Source: JTS-RE37 sp041743975 (lineage in GTDB: Bacteria > Bacteroidota > Bacteroidia > Flavobacteriales > Flavobacteriaceae). From it: a DNA stretch of 64,000 bases. The stretch lies in contig JBGTLT010000162.1 in assembly GCA_041743975.1 (NCBI GenBank), positions 38,448 to 102,447 of the forward strand, written 5' to 3'. Shown one piece after another: positions 35,659-44,482 of the stretch. The notes under the pieces were generated by a model that saw only the letters and a program-made list of their open reading frames with translations, did not search any database and was not told where the DNA came from. A program made the position numbers and the translations under genes. Each line of letters begins with the position of its first letter. Position 1 is the stretch's first letter.

Positions 35659-36426
35659 CTACTTATTATAATTATCAAGAGCTTGCCGTGTAGCAGGGGA
35701 CATAGCCAGCTTTCCGGAAACCTCTGCCCGCTCGAGGAGGAGTTCGTCCCAATGGCCTGTATCTTCCCACAGCACCTTTTTCAGTGCCACAAGGGCTTCT
35801 AAATTATAGGACGCAAGCTTCCTGGTAAAGAAAAGGAGTTCTTTATCCATCGCTTTGTCATCATCAAAAACTTTGGAATACAGCCCTTTCTCAAGCGCCC
35901 AGTAGGCATTCTTCCATTCATCAGGTGCGAGGGAAAGTTCAGCCAGGCCCGCAGCACCTGTTTTTCGTGAAACAGCAGCAGCAATGACAAGGGGCGCTAT
36001 CCCAAGAGCAAGCTCTGACAACCGGAGAGCGGCCGCTTCTGTCGCGAAGACATAATCACATGCCGAAATCAGGCCCACACCCCCGCCTACGGCTTTTCCC
36101 TGTACCCTGCCAACGATGGGTTTGGTACACAGTCGCATGGTATTGATCAGTTGGGCAAAACCGGCGAAAAATGCTTTGCCCTCGTCGGGATTGGAGATTT
36201 GTTGCATTTCATCAAAGGAGGCACCCGCACAAAAGGCGCGATCCCCATCAGATTTCAGGAGAATTACGGACACCTGGGGATCGTCTGACAGTTCCCTTAA
36301 AGAGTCAGTCAATCGATCCAGCAATTCCCGGACAAAGGAATTACCCGCAGGATGGCCGAATTCAACGGTCGCTACCCCATCAGCTATCCTGGTATAGAGA
36401 CTTCCATTTGATCTTTCCGTGCCCAT
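35659..36426 (-). CDS. Enoyl-CoA hydratase/isomerase family protein
   Basis: 255 residues, crotonase fold. GDRAFCAGASFDEM is the first oxyanion-hole segment, PIVGRVQGKAVGGGVGLISACDYVFA the second, and a Glu acid/base pair is only partly kept (ALRLSELALGI in place of the standard FxxPEVxLG), so the reaction may be isomerase-like. Acts on acyl-CoA in fatty-acid or amino-acid breakdown. Upstream in the same direction are MATE and GNAT genes; 4 bases downstream begins the small membrane protein. Confidence 0.85.
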   Translation of the reverse strand: MGTERSNGSLYTRIADGVATVEFGHPAGNSFVRELLDRLTDSLRELSDDPQVSVILLKSDGDRAFCAGASFDEMQQISNPDEGKAFFAGFAQLINTMRLCTKPIVGRVQGKAVGGGVGLISACDYVFATEAAALRLSELALGIAPLVIAAAVSRKTGAAGLAELSLAPDEWKNAYWALEKGLYSKVFDDDKAMDKELLFFTRKLASYNLEALVALKKVLWEDTGHWDELLLERAEVSGKLAMSPATRQALDNYNK

Positions 36427-36468
36427 ATAATATGCAATAAGGTTTTGATAAATTTTACCACCACAAAA

Positions 36469-37803
36469 TTAAACCTTTTGTAATAGGGGCCGAAATTTTT
36501 GATTGAACTTCCACAAAAGGGCTCCGCCCCGTATGAGCATCCAGACAATAAAAGCCATCCAGATACCATAGAGGCCTAAATGGAGTAATTTACCAACAAA
36601 AAGGACAGGCACAAACCCTAAGAAAGTTGCGGCAAGTAACACATTCCTCAGGTATCTCATTTCCCCCAGACCTTTGAAAAGGCCATCCAGCACAAAGGCT
36701 ATGGTATTTATGGGGAACCCCAGAATAACAATGATAAATATAGAATAGAAGGCAGCGAGGACATCCACCTCCTGGGAGAACAACCGCCCTATGGGCTTAT
36801 AAAGCAAAAAGCACAGCAACATGAGGATTAGGCTGACACCCATTCCGTATAGGATGATCCGCCCGGCGAGTTTCCACAATCCATTATAGTCCTTTGCACC
36901 TAAAAGTTTCCCGCCAAGAATATTCCCTGCAGCCCCGTATCCATCGATAAAAAAGGCTGCGAAGAGCCAGATGTTGACAGCAATTGTGTGGGCCCCGATA
37001 TATCGGTCGCCCAGAGCGACCGCTTCGCGGACCGCCAGGATCAATGCCGTATTGAGTGCCAAAGCCCGAACGAACAGATTAAGGCTCATGACCACCAATC
37101 TCCCTAACTCAGGGTGAATGGGGAGTCTGAGTTTGAGGCTGATCCCGGTCTTCAGGAGTAGCAGGATAAAAGCCATTACGGCCATAACCCCTTGTGCGAT
37201 AAGACTTGCCCAGGCAGCCCCTTCCACATACATTGGCTCTATAAAGCCCGATATACCAAACACCAGGATAAAATCAAGGATAACATTCAGGAGGGCACCT
37301 GTAACCGCTATGACCATGGGCCAATAGGTATTCTGAAGGCCCCTGAAAATGCCCATAACGGCAAATACAAATAACGTAAGGGGAAACCCCCATACACGGA
37401 TGGAATAATAGGAAACACAGAATTGAAGTATTTTCCCGGAGGCATTCAAAAGCAAAAATATCTCCTCAACAATAAAAATTGTGGACAGAAGTATCAGTAT
37501 GCTCAGCAGGATATTGAAAAATATCGCCTGGGCAGGCAGGTCTTCCACCTCTGCAATACGTCCTGCACCCAGGTATTGGGATATAATGGCCGATATGGCA
37601 CTCCGGGTTTGCCCAAGGATCCAGATCAGCATGGATAAAAACGAGCCTACAATCCCAAGCGCCGCCAGGGATTCAAGGCCATCATAAGGGATATTCCCCA
37701 CAATTGCTGTGTCCGTTATCGATAAGAGGGGTTCTGAAATACCTGCTATGGTTGCCGGTATGGCAAGGTTGTTAATGGATTTTAGGGTGATTTGGGTTCT
37801 CAA
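36469..37803 (-). CDS. MATE family efflux transporter
   Basis: 444 residues, 12 predicted spans in two related halves. LAIPATIAGISEPLLSITDTAIVG is split as the first helix (LAIPATIAGISEPLL, then TDTAIVGN); EGAAWASLIAQG and GAAGNILGGKLLGA are the equivalent points of the second half. MATE proteins exchange H+ or Na+ for cationic drugs or metabolites at the inner membrane. It starts with TTG, 10 bases after the stop of the GNAT gene, so the pair is co-transcribed. Confidence 0.88.
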   Translation of the reverse strand: MRTQITLKSINNLAIPATIAGISEPLLSITDTAIVGNIPYDGLESLAALGIVGSFLSMLIWILGQTRSAISAIISQYLGAGRIAEVEDLPAQAIFFNILLSILILLSTIFIVEEIFLLLNASGKILQFCVSYYSIRVWGFPLTLFVFAVMGIFRGLQNTYWPMVIAVTGALLNVILDFILVFGISGFIEPMYVEGAAWASLIAQGVMAVMAFILLLLKTGISLKLRLPIHPELGRLVVMSLNLFVRALALNTALILAVREAVALGDRYIGAHTIAVNIWLFAAFFIDGYGAAGNILGGKLLGAKDYNGLWKLAGRIILYGMGVSLILMLLCFLLYKPIGRLFSQEVDVLAAFYSIFIIVILGFPINTIAFVLDGLFKGLGEMRYLRNVLLAATFLGFVPVLFVGKLLHLGLYGIWMAFIVWMLIRGGALLWKFNQKFRPLLQKV

Positions 37804-37813
37804 AAAATTATTC

Positions 37814-38314
37814 TTACAGCACTAATTCATAGCAATGAAATGGATGGGTGCTCTGTTTGGGGAAGTAAATATCACTTAATTTTTGGTATCCCCTTTTTTC
37901 ATAAAAGAGTTGGTTCCCTTTATTCTGACTGAAGGTATCCAGCCGCACGGAAGCACATCCCTTTTCCCGGCTGAAAGCTTCAGCGAAATCCATCAGCTTC
38001 CGGGCATACCCCTTACCCTGGTAACGGGGGTGTACGGCGAGTCGATGGATATAAGTGTGTGTTGAGGTTGGACAACACCAGGCTACATCGTTATATTCCT
38101 CGTCCATGCGCGTTGAAATGACCACAAGGCCTTTAAGGGTTTCGTCCTCTTCAAGGACGAATAATTCCTTTCGGGCGAAGTCTGTCTCCAGAATTGACAG
38201 GGATGGATAATGTTGGTTCCATTGATAAATCCCGTTGTGGATCATAGATGCCGAACATGCCCGTGTGATCTCCAGAATTTCAGGTATTTCCAGTATCTTT
38301 GCACGTCTGATCAT
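37814..38314 (-). CDS. GNAT family N-acetyltransferase
   Basis: 166 residues from ATG 38314 (ATG at 38323 would add three). IRRAKILEIPEILEI opens the fold, and the acetyl-CoA binding loop is HPRYQGKGYARKLMDFAE, a good R/QxxGxG/A motif; the end FYEKRGYQKL is the typical C-terminal GNAT strand. Substrate unknown. Leads the GNAT-MATE pair; it may modify a small molecule that the transporter exports, an inference from position only. Divergent from the universal stress protein gene. Confidence 0.86.
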   Translation of the reverse strand: MIRRAKILEIPEILEITRACSASMIHNGIYQWNQHYPSLSILETDFARKELFVLEEDETLKGLVVISTRMDEEYNDVAWCCPTSTHTYIHRLAVHPRYQGKGYARKLMDFAEAFSREKGCASVRLDTFSQNKGNQLFYEKRGYQKLSDIYFPKQSTHPFHCYELVL

Positions 38315-38366
38315 GTAATACATAACAAATTAAACGGTAAATTTATATCATAAAATTGTAAACCCG

Positions 38367-39164
38367 ATGAAGAATATACTGGTACCAATAGGCACTTCCC
38401 CTAACTCCCATGAAACCTTACAATACGCTGTGGATTTTGCTGCGGCCTTTTCGTCGAACCTGTATGTAATGGAGGTATTCCATGTAACTTCCGGGGCAGG
38501 GGACCTCGTCAAAATTGGCGAGAAGGTTGCCAAGATCAGTAAGGAACACCTTAAGGAGGTCATTGATAAAGTAGATGCCAGGGGGGTTGAAATTAAAAAA
38601 GCGACCTTTAATGGAGACCTGGTGGATGGGCTCAAGGAAATACACGATGAAATAGGGATAGACCTTATTATCATAGCTCCACGCAGTAATGAAATCCGGG
38701 AAGAACTCTACCTTGGATATACAACAGGGAGGATTGTGAAACGCACAGATATCCCTACCTTGCTTGTTCCCAAGGGAACCATTTTTAAGCCCTTCAAAAC
38801 TATACTTACCGCTTTTGGTTCCGGGGTACTGAAGCGCAAACAGGTTTTAGATCCCCTTATGACCATTAAAGATCAATTCGGGGCAAGTGTCAATCTGTTA
38901 TTGGTCAAGAACCCGGGATATACCGATGACGACCTTAAAATCAACACAGAACTGCTGGATATCAGTGCCCAGTTGACCATAACGGAACATGCCACCACCT
39001 ATCTGGGTGTCCTCGAACACTTACAGGCTCAACATCCCGACCTGCTTTGTGTCTTCCGAAGGAAAAGGGGTTTTTTCAAGAACCTTTGGGAAAAAAGCAC
39101 CATAGCCAAATCTGAATTCTATGCCCGGATACCTGTATTGGTTTTAAGTGTAAAGAAGGATTGA
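38367..39164 (+). CDS. Universal stress protein family, two UspA domains
   Basis: 265 residues with two related halves. The first (NILVPIGTSPNSHETLQYAV) has the UspA alpha/beta fold ending LIIIAPRSNEIREELYLG and GRIVKRTDIPTLLVPKG; the ATP-binding G-2x-G-9x-GS motif is only weakly kept. The second half (residues ~145-265) keeps the fold but lost the motif. Proteins of this kind protect cells under growth arrest or stress. A TATCTTTG box at 38294-38301 lies 65 bases upstream inside the divergent GNAT gene. Confidence 0.85.
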   Translation: MKNILVPIGTSPNSHETLQYAVDFAAAFSSNLYVMEVFHVTSGAGDLVKIGEKVAKISKEHLKEVIDKVDARGVEIKKATFNGDLVDGLKEIHDEIGIDLIIIAPRSNEIREELYLGYTTGRIVKRTDIPTLLVPKGTIFKPFKTILTAFGSGVLKRKQVLDPLMTIKDQFGASVNLLLVKNPGYTDDDLKINTELLDISAQLTITEHATTYLGVLEHLQAQHPDLLCVFRRKRGFFKNLWEKSTIAKSEFYARIPVLVLSVKKD

Positions 39165-39190
39165 TTTACCAAAAAATTATGGGATTGGAC

Positions 39191-39221
39191 TTTGATACTT
39201 ATCTAAAAAGTATTTCCTTTG
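39191..39221 (+). promoter_or_regulatory. Promoter of tRNA-Ala
   Basis: TTTG at 39191-39194, exactly 19 bases, then TTCCTTTG at 39214-39221 (one mismatch to TAnnTTTG). The tRNA begins 17 bases later, so a short leader is predicted. Confidence 0.6.
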
Positions 39222-39234
39222 GACTTTCCATGAA

Positions 39235-39314
<80 letters not shown>

Positions 39315-39316
39315 AA

Positions 39317-39361
39317 GCCCTCCCCCCCGGCCCATTAAAGGACTATAAGGAGGGTTTTTTT
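39317..39361 (+). terminator. Probable terminator after tRNA-Ala
   Basis: CCCTCC (39318-39323) pairs with GGAGGG (39349-39354) followed by seven T. The loop of 25 bases is long, so the call is moderate. Confidence 0.55.
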
Positions 39362-39477
39362 ATTCCCCTCCGGTTACGATTACAACTTGGCACGCCCCAT
39401 CTATTTTAAGAAAAGTATAACTCAGCCGATTTCCCACTAAACCTTCATAATCTTATTTTCACATAAAATTCCATAGG

Positions 39478-40191
39478 ATGAAAGATTTAAACGACAAAGT
39501 AGCCTATATCACCGGTGGTTCGAAAGGGATAGGGTACGGGGTAGCGGAAAAGCTCCTCAAGGCTGGTATGCGGGTTGCTATCAGTGGAAGAACCCCGGAC
39601 ACGGTGCAACAGGCAGCTGCAAGGCTGGGGAATGAGGACAGGGTATTGGCACTTGCTTCTGATGTTACTGTTCCGGAAGATGAAACAAAGGCCATTGCGG
39701 AGATCATTGGGAAATGGGGACAGCTTGATCTGGTCCTGGCCAATGCAGGCCTGGGCCATTTTGGGGCCGTGGATGAATTGTCCCTGAAGGAATGGCATTC
39801 GATGATCAATACCAACCTGAATGGGGTATTCCATACCCTGAAGGCATCTGTGGAAGCCTTGAAAAAGTCTAAAGGATATTATATTACCCTTGCCAGCCTT
39901 GCCGGAACCAATTTCTTTGCGGGGGGAGCTGGTTACAATGCTACCAAATTTGGGGTAGTTGGCTTTACGCAGGCTGCCATGCTCGATTTAAGGAAGTACG
40001 ATATAAAGGTTTCAACTATTATGCCGGGATCGGTTGCCACTCACTTTGATGGGAATGAACCCTCCCGGAAGGATGCATGGAAAATACAACCAGAGGATAT
40101 AGGGGAACTTGTCGTAGACCTCTTGCAGATGCATCCGCGGACCCTGCCCAGTAAAATTGAAGTGCGGCCCACCAGGCCCGACCTGAAGTGA
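39478..40191 (+). CDS. Short-chain dehydrogenase/reductase
   Basis: 237 residues, classical SDR. Cofactor motif TGGSKGIGYG near the N-terminus with Arg in SGRTPD suggesting NADPH; NAGLG in strand 4; catalytic Ser in TLASLAGT and YNATKFG as YxxxK; PGSVATHF after it. Substrate unknown. The C-terminus RTLPSKIEVRPTRP is the usual flavobacterial form. Ends one base before the AddB-like gene on the opposite strand. Confidence 0.88.
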   Translation: MKDLNDKVAYITGGSKGIGYGVAEKLLKAGMRVAISGRTPDTVQQAAARLGNEDRVLALASDVTVPEDETKAIAEIIGKWGQLDLVLANAGLGHFGAVDELSLKEWHSMINTNLNGVFHTLKASVEALKKSKGYYITLASLAGTNFFAGGAGYNATKFGVVGFTQAAMLDLRKYDIKVSTIMPGSVATHFDGNEPSRKDAWKIQPEDIGELVVDLLQMHPRTLPSKIEVRPTRPDLK

Positions 40192-40192
40192 T

Positions 40193-42940
40193 CTAGACCT
40201 CTTTCTCCGTAATGGCAACCAAAGGATCGCAGATCTCGCGGATGAGGTTATAGAGTTGTTCCCGGAAAAGATCCAGGATTTTCTCGTCAATAAAAATATC
40301 TTTTGTTCTGCTACCCTTTTTTTCCTTGGTGCCAAAAGGGAGCCACCCCGCCCCGAGGTTTTTGAAGGAGATTATCCCGGCCTGTATCGGGAATGATGTG
40401 TGTTGTCCATACAGTAAGGCGTAGCAGAGCAACTGGAATGCTTTGCTAACCTCATATTCACGGGTAAGCAGTTCCCAGTCATATACCTCTACATTGGCAG
40501 GTTTAACATATCCGGTCTTATAATCCACGATCCGAAGGTTTCCATCCACCTCATCGATCCTGTCCAGTTTGCCCTTAAGTAAAACGGGAAAATCGATCCC
40601 GGGTATGTTCAACGTAAGCGCGAGCTTTTCCTCCAGCCTTATAATTTTGACCTGGCTGCCGGAGAGCGACTCAATTTCCATTTGAACAAAGTTCCGGATA
40701 TACCGCACCACCACATGGAAGGCAATCAGGTTTTTCCCGCTTAGCTTGCTGTCCCCTGAATAGCTCCTGGAGAAATGGGTCCTAACAACATACTCTATCT
40801 GTGGAAGGATTTGTTTCAATTTATCCTTCTCCAGGTACTGTCCAACAAAAGGCTGATAAAGCTCTTCCAGGGTATCATGTATAATGGTGCCAAAGGTATT
40901 GGCTGCCACTGTTTCCTCCAGGTCATCTGCTTCCCTGATTTTCAGGATTTCGCGTTGGTAGAAATTAATGGGATTACGGATATAGTTGGAAAGGGAGGTT
41001 GGGGAAAAGCCGGATGATGCCACTGCTTCCAGGGCAGATAGTAACAGGACATCTTTGGATATACTTTGAAGGGGTGCCGGTACTGCCTTAAGTTCCGGGG
41101 ACGCAATTATATGCACTACATCATCCGGTCGGTTCCCGTCTGTAAGGAGTTGGTTGATAAATCGGCTTTTTTCGCCGCCCTCGAGCACATCAGCTTCTGT
41201 ATTGTAAAGGATATATACTTTGGTTGCCCGTTGCAGCAACCGATAGAAATGGTAGGCATAAACTGCATCTTTTTCTTTAAAGGTGGGCAGGCCGAAATCC
41301 CGTTTTACATCAAAAGGTATAAACGAGTTGTTGGATTTACCGGACGGCAGTATTCCTTCGTTGACAGAAGTTATTATAACCGTATCAAAATCGAGGTTCC
41401 TGCTTTCGAGCATGCCCATTATTTGCAATCCTTCCAGGGGTTCCCCCCTGAAATCAACCGTCTCTGTGGCCTTAAGCTCTTGAAACAGGCTATAGAGTGA
41501 TCGTATGTCGTTTGCAAAGGGATAGGTTTCCAGCAGTTTCTGCAGTTGGTTGAACAATGTGAAAAAACGGTAGAGATATTCAAGATCCAGGTCATTCCCC
41601 ACTTCCTGAAGGCTCAGTTTTAAGATGGAAATAAGTTCAAGGGACCGGTTAATAAACGCCAGGCCATCCAGGGTGTGGCTAAAAAAGAGGTGGGATAGTG
41701 AAACCCCGCAGGCACCTTCCAATTCCTTTATTTTATGCAAATCAATGTACACCCAGTTCCTTTTTTTTATTTCCTCAATGGCAAGCCTTACCTGAGATGC
41801 CCTATCCTTGGTATAGAGCATTTGGATGAAATTGTGGGACAAAAACGAAAGTACGTCCCTGGCATACCATCCCCTGGGATCCTGGTGCAGGTATAGTTCA
41901 AAAAACATGGTGAATAAGCCGCACATAGGGGTTTTGTCCAGAGGATAACCCATGGTGATATTTATCTTGTTGATTTCCTCGGGAATGGCATTCAGCAAGG
42001 GATTCAGCAAAGCTTCATCCCCCAGTACAACCGCAGTATGCTGAATGCCTTCCGGGGTTCCCCTCCCAAGTTTCTTTAAAAGCTGACCCACATATTTAAC
42101 CTGTGATACTTTCTTTGGCACCCCAATGATCTTTATTGTTTTTTTTGACATAAAGAAACTGCTCAGCCCCTTAAAGGAATTATCCCGGAAGTAGGGCCAT
42201 TCTTTGCGATGCTGCCTAAGGAAATAGCCGGCGTCATGGATTGTATCCTCTATAAAACAGGGGTCGCTATCCCAATAGATATCAGCGTTGGTTTTTGCAA
42301 GGATTTCCTGAATTATAGACGCTTCTGCTGCGTTGAGCGCATTGAAGCCAATGAAAACGTGGCGTTTGTTTTTTACAGTCTCCAGGTAAGAAGGGAGCCT
42401 GTCAACAGCGGTGCGGTACACCAGTCCCTGATGGCCCTGCCCTGTTGACAGGAGCCGGGAAGTGAAATGGAGGTACAATTGCTCAAGGCTGTTCCAGAAC
42501 CGGATATAATCCTCCATCATTTGAGTCTTGCCCGGTTGCAGGTACCAGTGGTTCAATTCCTGTATGGCCGAAAGATAGCTGAATATCTTACCGGGAGGGA
42601 CCAGATACCGGTCTACCTCATTAAAATCCTGTAGCAGCATCTGACCCCATTTTGAAAAGTTGTAAAAACTTTCCTTCTCAGGCAAGGGTTGCTGAAGGTA
42701 CGAATGATAAAGTTCGAAAAGCAATACCGTATTGGTGGCATATGACAATCCTGAAATTTCTTCTACGAAGGTTTCTGTACTGTAAATTTTTGGAGAAAAA
42801 AAGGGCCTTTTAGCAACTTTGGCCATGGCCGACTTCAGGAAGCTGCCGGCGCGTTTACTGGGGAGCACAAAAATTATATCATCAGGTGTTTTATCATTTT
42901 GCCAGACATCGCGGACAACCTCATCCAGAAAAGTTTGCAT
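40193..42940 (-). CDS. AddB-like PD-(D/E)XK nuclease/inactivated helicase subunit
   Basis: 915 residues from ATG 42940 (a TTG at 42946 is rejected). The C-terminal nuclease has VLLKGKLDRIDEVDG followed by LRIVDYKTGYVKP, the D...DxK active site of RecB-family nucleases. The N-terminal two thirds have the layout of AddB with degenerate helicase motifs. The four Cys that hold an Fe-S cluster in Bacillus AddB are not present: the SNYIRNPINFYQRE segment has Asn where Cys would be. It should pair with the AddA-like protein at 45683 to resect double-strand breaks. Downstream of ompA with a terminator between. Confidence 0.85.
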   Translation of the reverse strand: MQTFLDEVVRDVWQNDKTPDDIIFVLPSKRAGSFLKSAMAKVAKRPFFSPKIYSTETFVEEISGLSYATNTVLLFELYHSYLQQPLPEKESFYNFSKWGQMLLQDFNEVDRYLVPPGKIFSYLSAIQELNHWYLQPGKTQMMEDYIRFWNSLEQLYLHFTSRLLSTGQGHQGLVYRTAVDRLPSYLETVKNKRHVFIGFNALNAAEASIIQEILAKTNADIYWDSDPCFIEDTIHDAGYFLRQHRKEWPYFRDNSFKGLSSFFMSKKTIKIIGVPKKVSQVKYVGQLLKKLGRGTPEGIQHTAVVLGDEALLNPLLNAIPEEINKINITMGYPLDKTPMCGLFTMFFELYLHQDPRGWYARDVLSFLSHNFIQMLYTKDRASQVRLAIEEIKKRNWVYIDLHKIKELEGACGVSLSHLFFSHTLDGLAFINRSLELISILKLSLQEVGNDLDLEYLYRFFTLFNQLQKLLETYPFANDIRSLYSLFQELKATETVDFRGEPLEGLQIMGMLESRNLDFDTVIITSVNEGILPSGKSNNSFIPFDVKRDFGLPTFKEKDAVYAYHFYRLLQRATKVYILYNTEADVLEGGEKSRFINQLLTDGNRPDDVVHIIASPELKAVPAPLQSISKDVLLLSALEAVASSGFSPTSLSNYIRNPINFYQREILKIREADDLEETVAANTFGTIIHDTLEELYQPFVGQYLEKDKLKQILPQIEYVVRTHFSRSYSGDSKLSGKNLIAFHVVVRYIRNFVQMEIESLSGSQVKIIRLEEKLALTLNIPGIDFPVLLKGKLDRIDEVDGNLRIVDYKTGYVKPANVEVYDWELLTREYEVSKAFQLLCYALLYGQHTSFPIQAGIISFKNLGAGWLPFGTKEKKGSRTKDIFIDEKILDLFREQLYNLIREICDPLVAITEKEV

Positions 42941-42952
42941 ACCCAAAAATAT

Positions 42953-42984
42953 AAAAAGCCCTGACAGTATTGCCAGGGCTTTTT
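42953..42984 (-). terminator. Intrinsic terminator after ompA
   Basis: AGCCCTG/CAGGGCT stem (with A/T tracts on both sides, so up to 11 pairs) around a 10-base loop; five T follow on the minus strand (42953-42957). It lies between the ompA stop and the AddB-like start. Confidence 0.88.
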
Positions 42985-43010
42985 ATTTTTATTTATCAGA
43001 AGAGAAATTC

Positions 43011-44369
43011 TTATTTAACAAGGTTTATTTCAGTCCTTCTGTTTTGCTGTCTTCCAGCCTTTGTATCATTGGTTGCGATTGGTTTCTCTTCACCAAAACC
43101 AATAGCGTTCAACCTATCAGCTGCAACACCTTCCTGGATAAGGAAGTCTCTAACAGATCCAGCTCGTTTTTCAGACAACTCCTGATTTAGTTTTTCACTA
43201 CCAACACTGTCTGTGTGTCCTTCTACTCTAAATTTAGCAGTAGGATATTCGTTAAGGATCCTGATGATGTCAACAAATACTCTTGTAGACGACGGGTTAA
43301 GGGTTGCTTTACCAGTGTCAAACAAGATTGTCCTTGCATATTCGTTCAATTGTTTTTGAACTTCTTCAGTTACTTCAGGGCATCCTTTGTTTGCAACCGT
43401 TCCGGCAACATCAGGACATTGGGCATCTTTGTCCAGTACGCTGTCACCATCTTTGTCTGGCCATGGGCATCCTTTGTTTTCGGCAGGGCCGGCTTCGTTA
43501 GGACATTCATCATCCTTATCGGCTACACCATCTCCGTCAGCATCAGGACAACCGGCTAAAGCAGCAAGTCCGGCTTCATTTGGACAAGCATCATCTTTAT
43601 CGGCAATACCATCACCATCGGTATCAGGACATCCGTTCATTTCTTTTGAACCAGCTTCGTTTGGACAGCTATCCTTACCGTCTTCAATACCGTCGCCATC
43701 TGTATCAGGACAACCGTTGAAAGCTTCCAGTCCGGCAACTTCCGGACAGGCATCGTCTTTGTCGTAAATGCCATCACCATCTGTATCAGTACCACCAAAT
43801 TTGATTGCGATACCCCCTAAATGTTGAAAATGCTTTATACCGTAATCTTCGAAAGCGTGTTTGTACTGAGTCTGAAGTGTTAAACCGATGTTTTCGGTAA
43901 ACCAGAAGTTAACACCAATACCTCCATTGACTGTTCCGGCGCCGATTTCATCCACCCAGGTGTAACCCCCACCGATCTCAATGAACGGATCGACTACTGT
44001 ATTTTTTAATATTTGATATTTTATGGTACCATCAACAGCATAGTGAGAAAGGTCATCCGCACTAACATCTCCTAATTTATCAATACGGTTTAATGAACCT
44101 CTCACGCCAACTGAAAAGGCATCACCTACTGATTTGCTAACTGCTACATAGGAAATGGAAGGAAGTATGTTCCAGTGATCAGATGCATTGAAATACTCAC
44201 TAAATAATGTACCAGTAGGATAAGAGGCATCCGTGTCGTTCGTTGGATAAACGTCAATTGCGTTTGCACCAAAGCTAACCTGCCACGGATTATTTTCATC
44301 CTGTGCTTGTACGTTGTTAAACCCAAGGATAAGTAGGCCAACAACCAATAATCTGTTAAGCTGTTTCAT
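43011..44369 (-). CDS. OmpA family outer-membrane protein with TSP3 repeats
   Basis: 452 residues from ATG 44369 (TTG 44375 rejected). Signal peptide MKQLNRLLVVGLLILGFNNVQA; then an outer-membrane beta-barrel (~23-193), five thrombospondin type 3-like repeats (~195-332, DTDGDGIxDxxDxCP units that bind Ca2+), and an OmpA peptidoglycan-binding domain with ILFDTGKATL, VEGHTDSVGSEKLNQ and LSEKRAGSVRDFL. It links outer membrane and cell wall and is likely abundant: it has the best promoter in the window and a strong terminator. Located between the two Add-like genes. Confidence 0.95.
   Translation of the reverse strand: MKQLNRLLVVGLLILGFNNVQAQDENNPWQVSFGANAIDVYPTNDTDASYPTGTLFSEYFNASDHWNILPSISYVAVSKSVGDAFSVGVRGSLNRIDKLGDVSADDLSHYAVDGTIKYQILKNTVVDPFIEIGGGYTWVDEIGAGTVNGGIGVNFWFTENIGLTLQTQYKHAFEDYGIKHFQHLGGIAIKFGGTDTDGDGIYDKDDACPEVAGLEAFNGCPDTDGDGIEDGKDSCPNEAGSKEMNGCPDTDGDGIADKDDACPNEAGLAALAGCPDADGDGVADKDDECPNEAGPAENKGCPWPDKDGDSVLDKDAQCPDVAGTVANKGCPEVTEEVQKQLNEYARTILFDTGKATLNPSSTRVFVDIIRILNEYPTAKFRVEGHTDSVGSEKLNQELSEKRAGSVRDFLIQEGVAADRLNAIGFGEEKPIATNDTKAGRQQNRRTEINLVK
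43377..43787 (-). repeat. TSP3 repeat region inside ompA
   Basis: Five imperfect units of about 26 codons, each DxDGDGxxDKDDxCPxxAG...GCP. The DNA units are partly similar (GATGGTGAT and GGTTGTCCTGA-like pieces recur on the coding strand), a place where unit number could change by slippage. Confidence 0.85.
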
Positions 44370-44403
44370 GTTCAAAATTTTAAGTTTAAGTGTTTATTAG
44401 CTG

Positions 44404-44434
44404 CAAATGTAAGTTGTTAAAAATTATTAACAAA
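44404..44434 (-). promoter_or_regulatory. Promoter of ompA
   Basis: Minus strand: TTTG (44431-44434), exactly 19 bases, TACATTTG (44404-44411). A perfect match to the Bacteroidota sigma-70-type consensus, 34 bases before the ompA ATG. Confidence 0.85.
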
Positions 44435-44482
44435 ATCAATTTCCCATTTTTTTTGAGGCATTTCATATGGTAAAAAGGGCAT

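Noticed and set aside
43377..43787. Tandem repeats in ompA as an independent repeat element
   Set aside because: They are the coding units of TSP3 calcium-binding repeats, common in this OmpA type.
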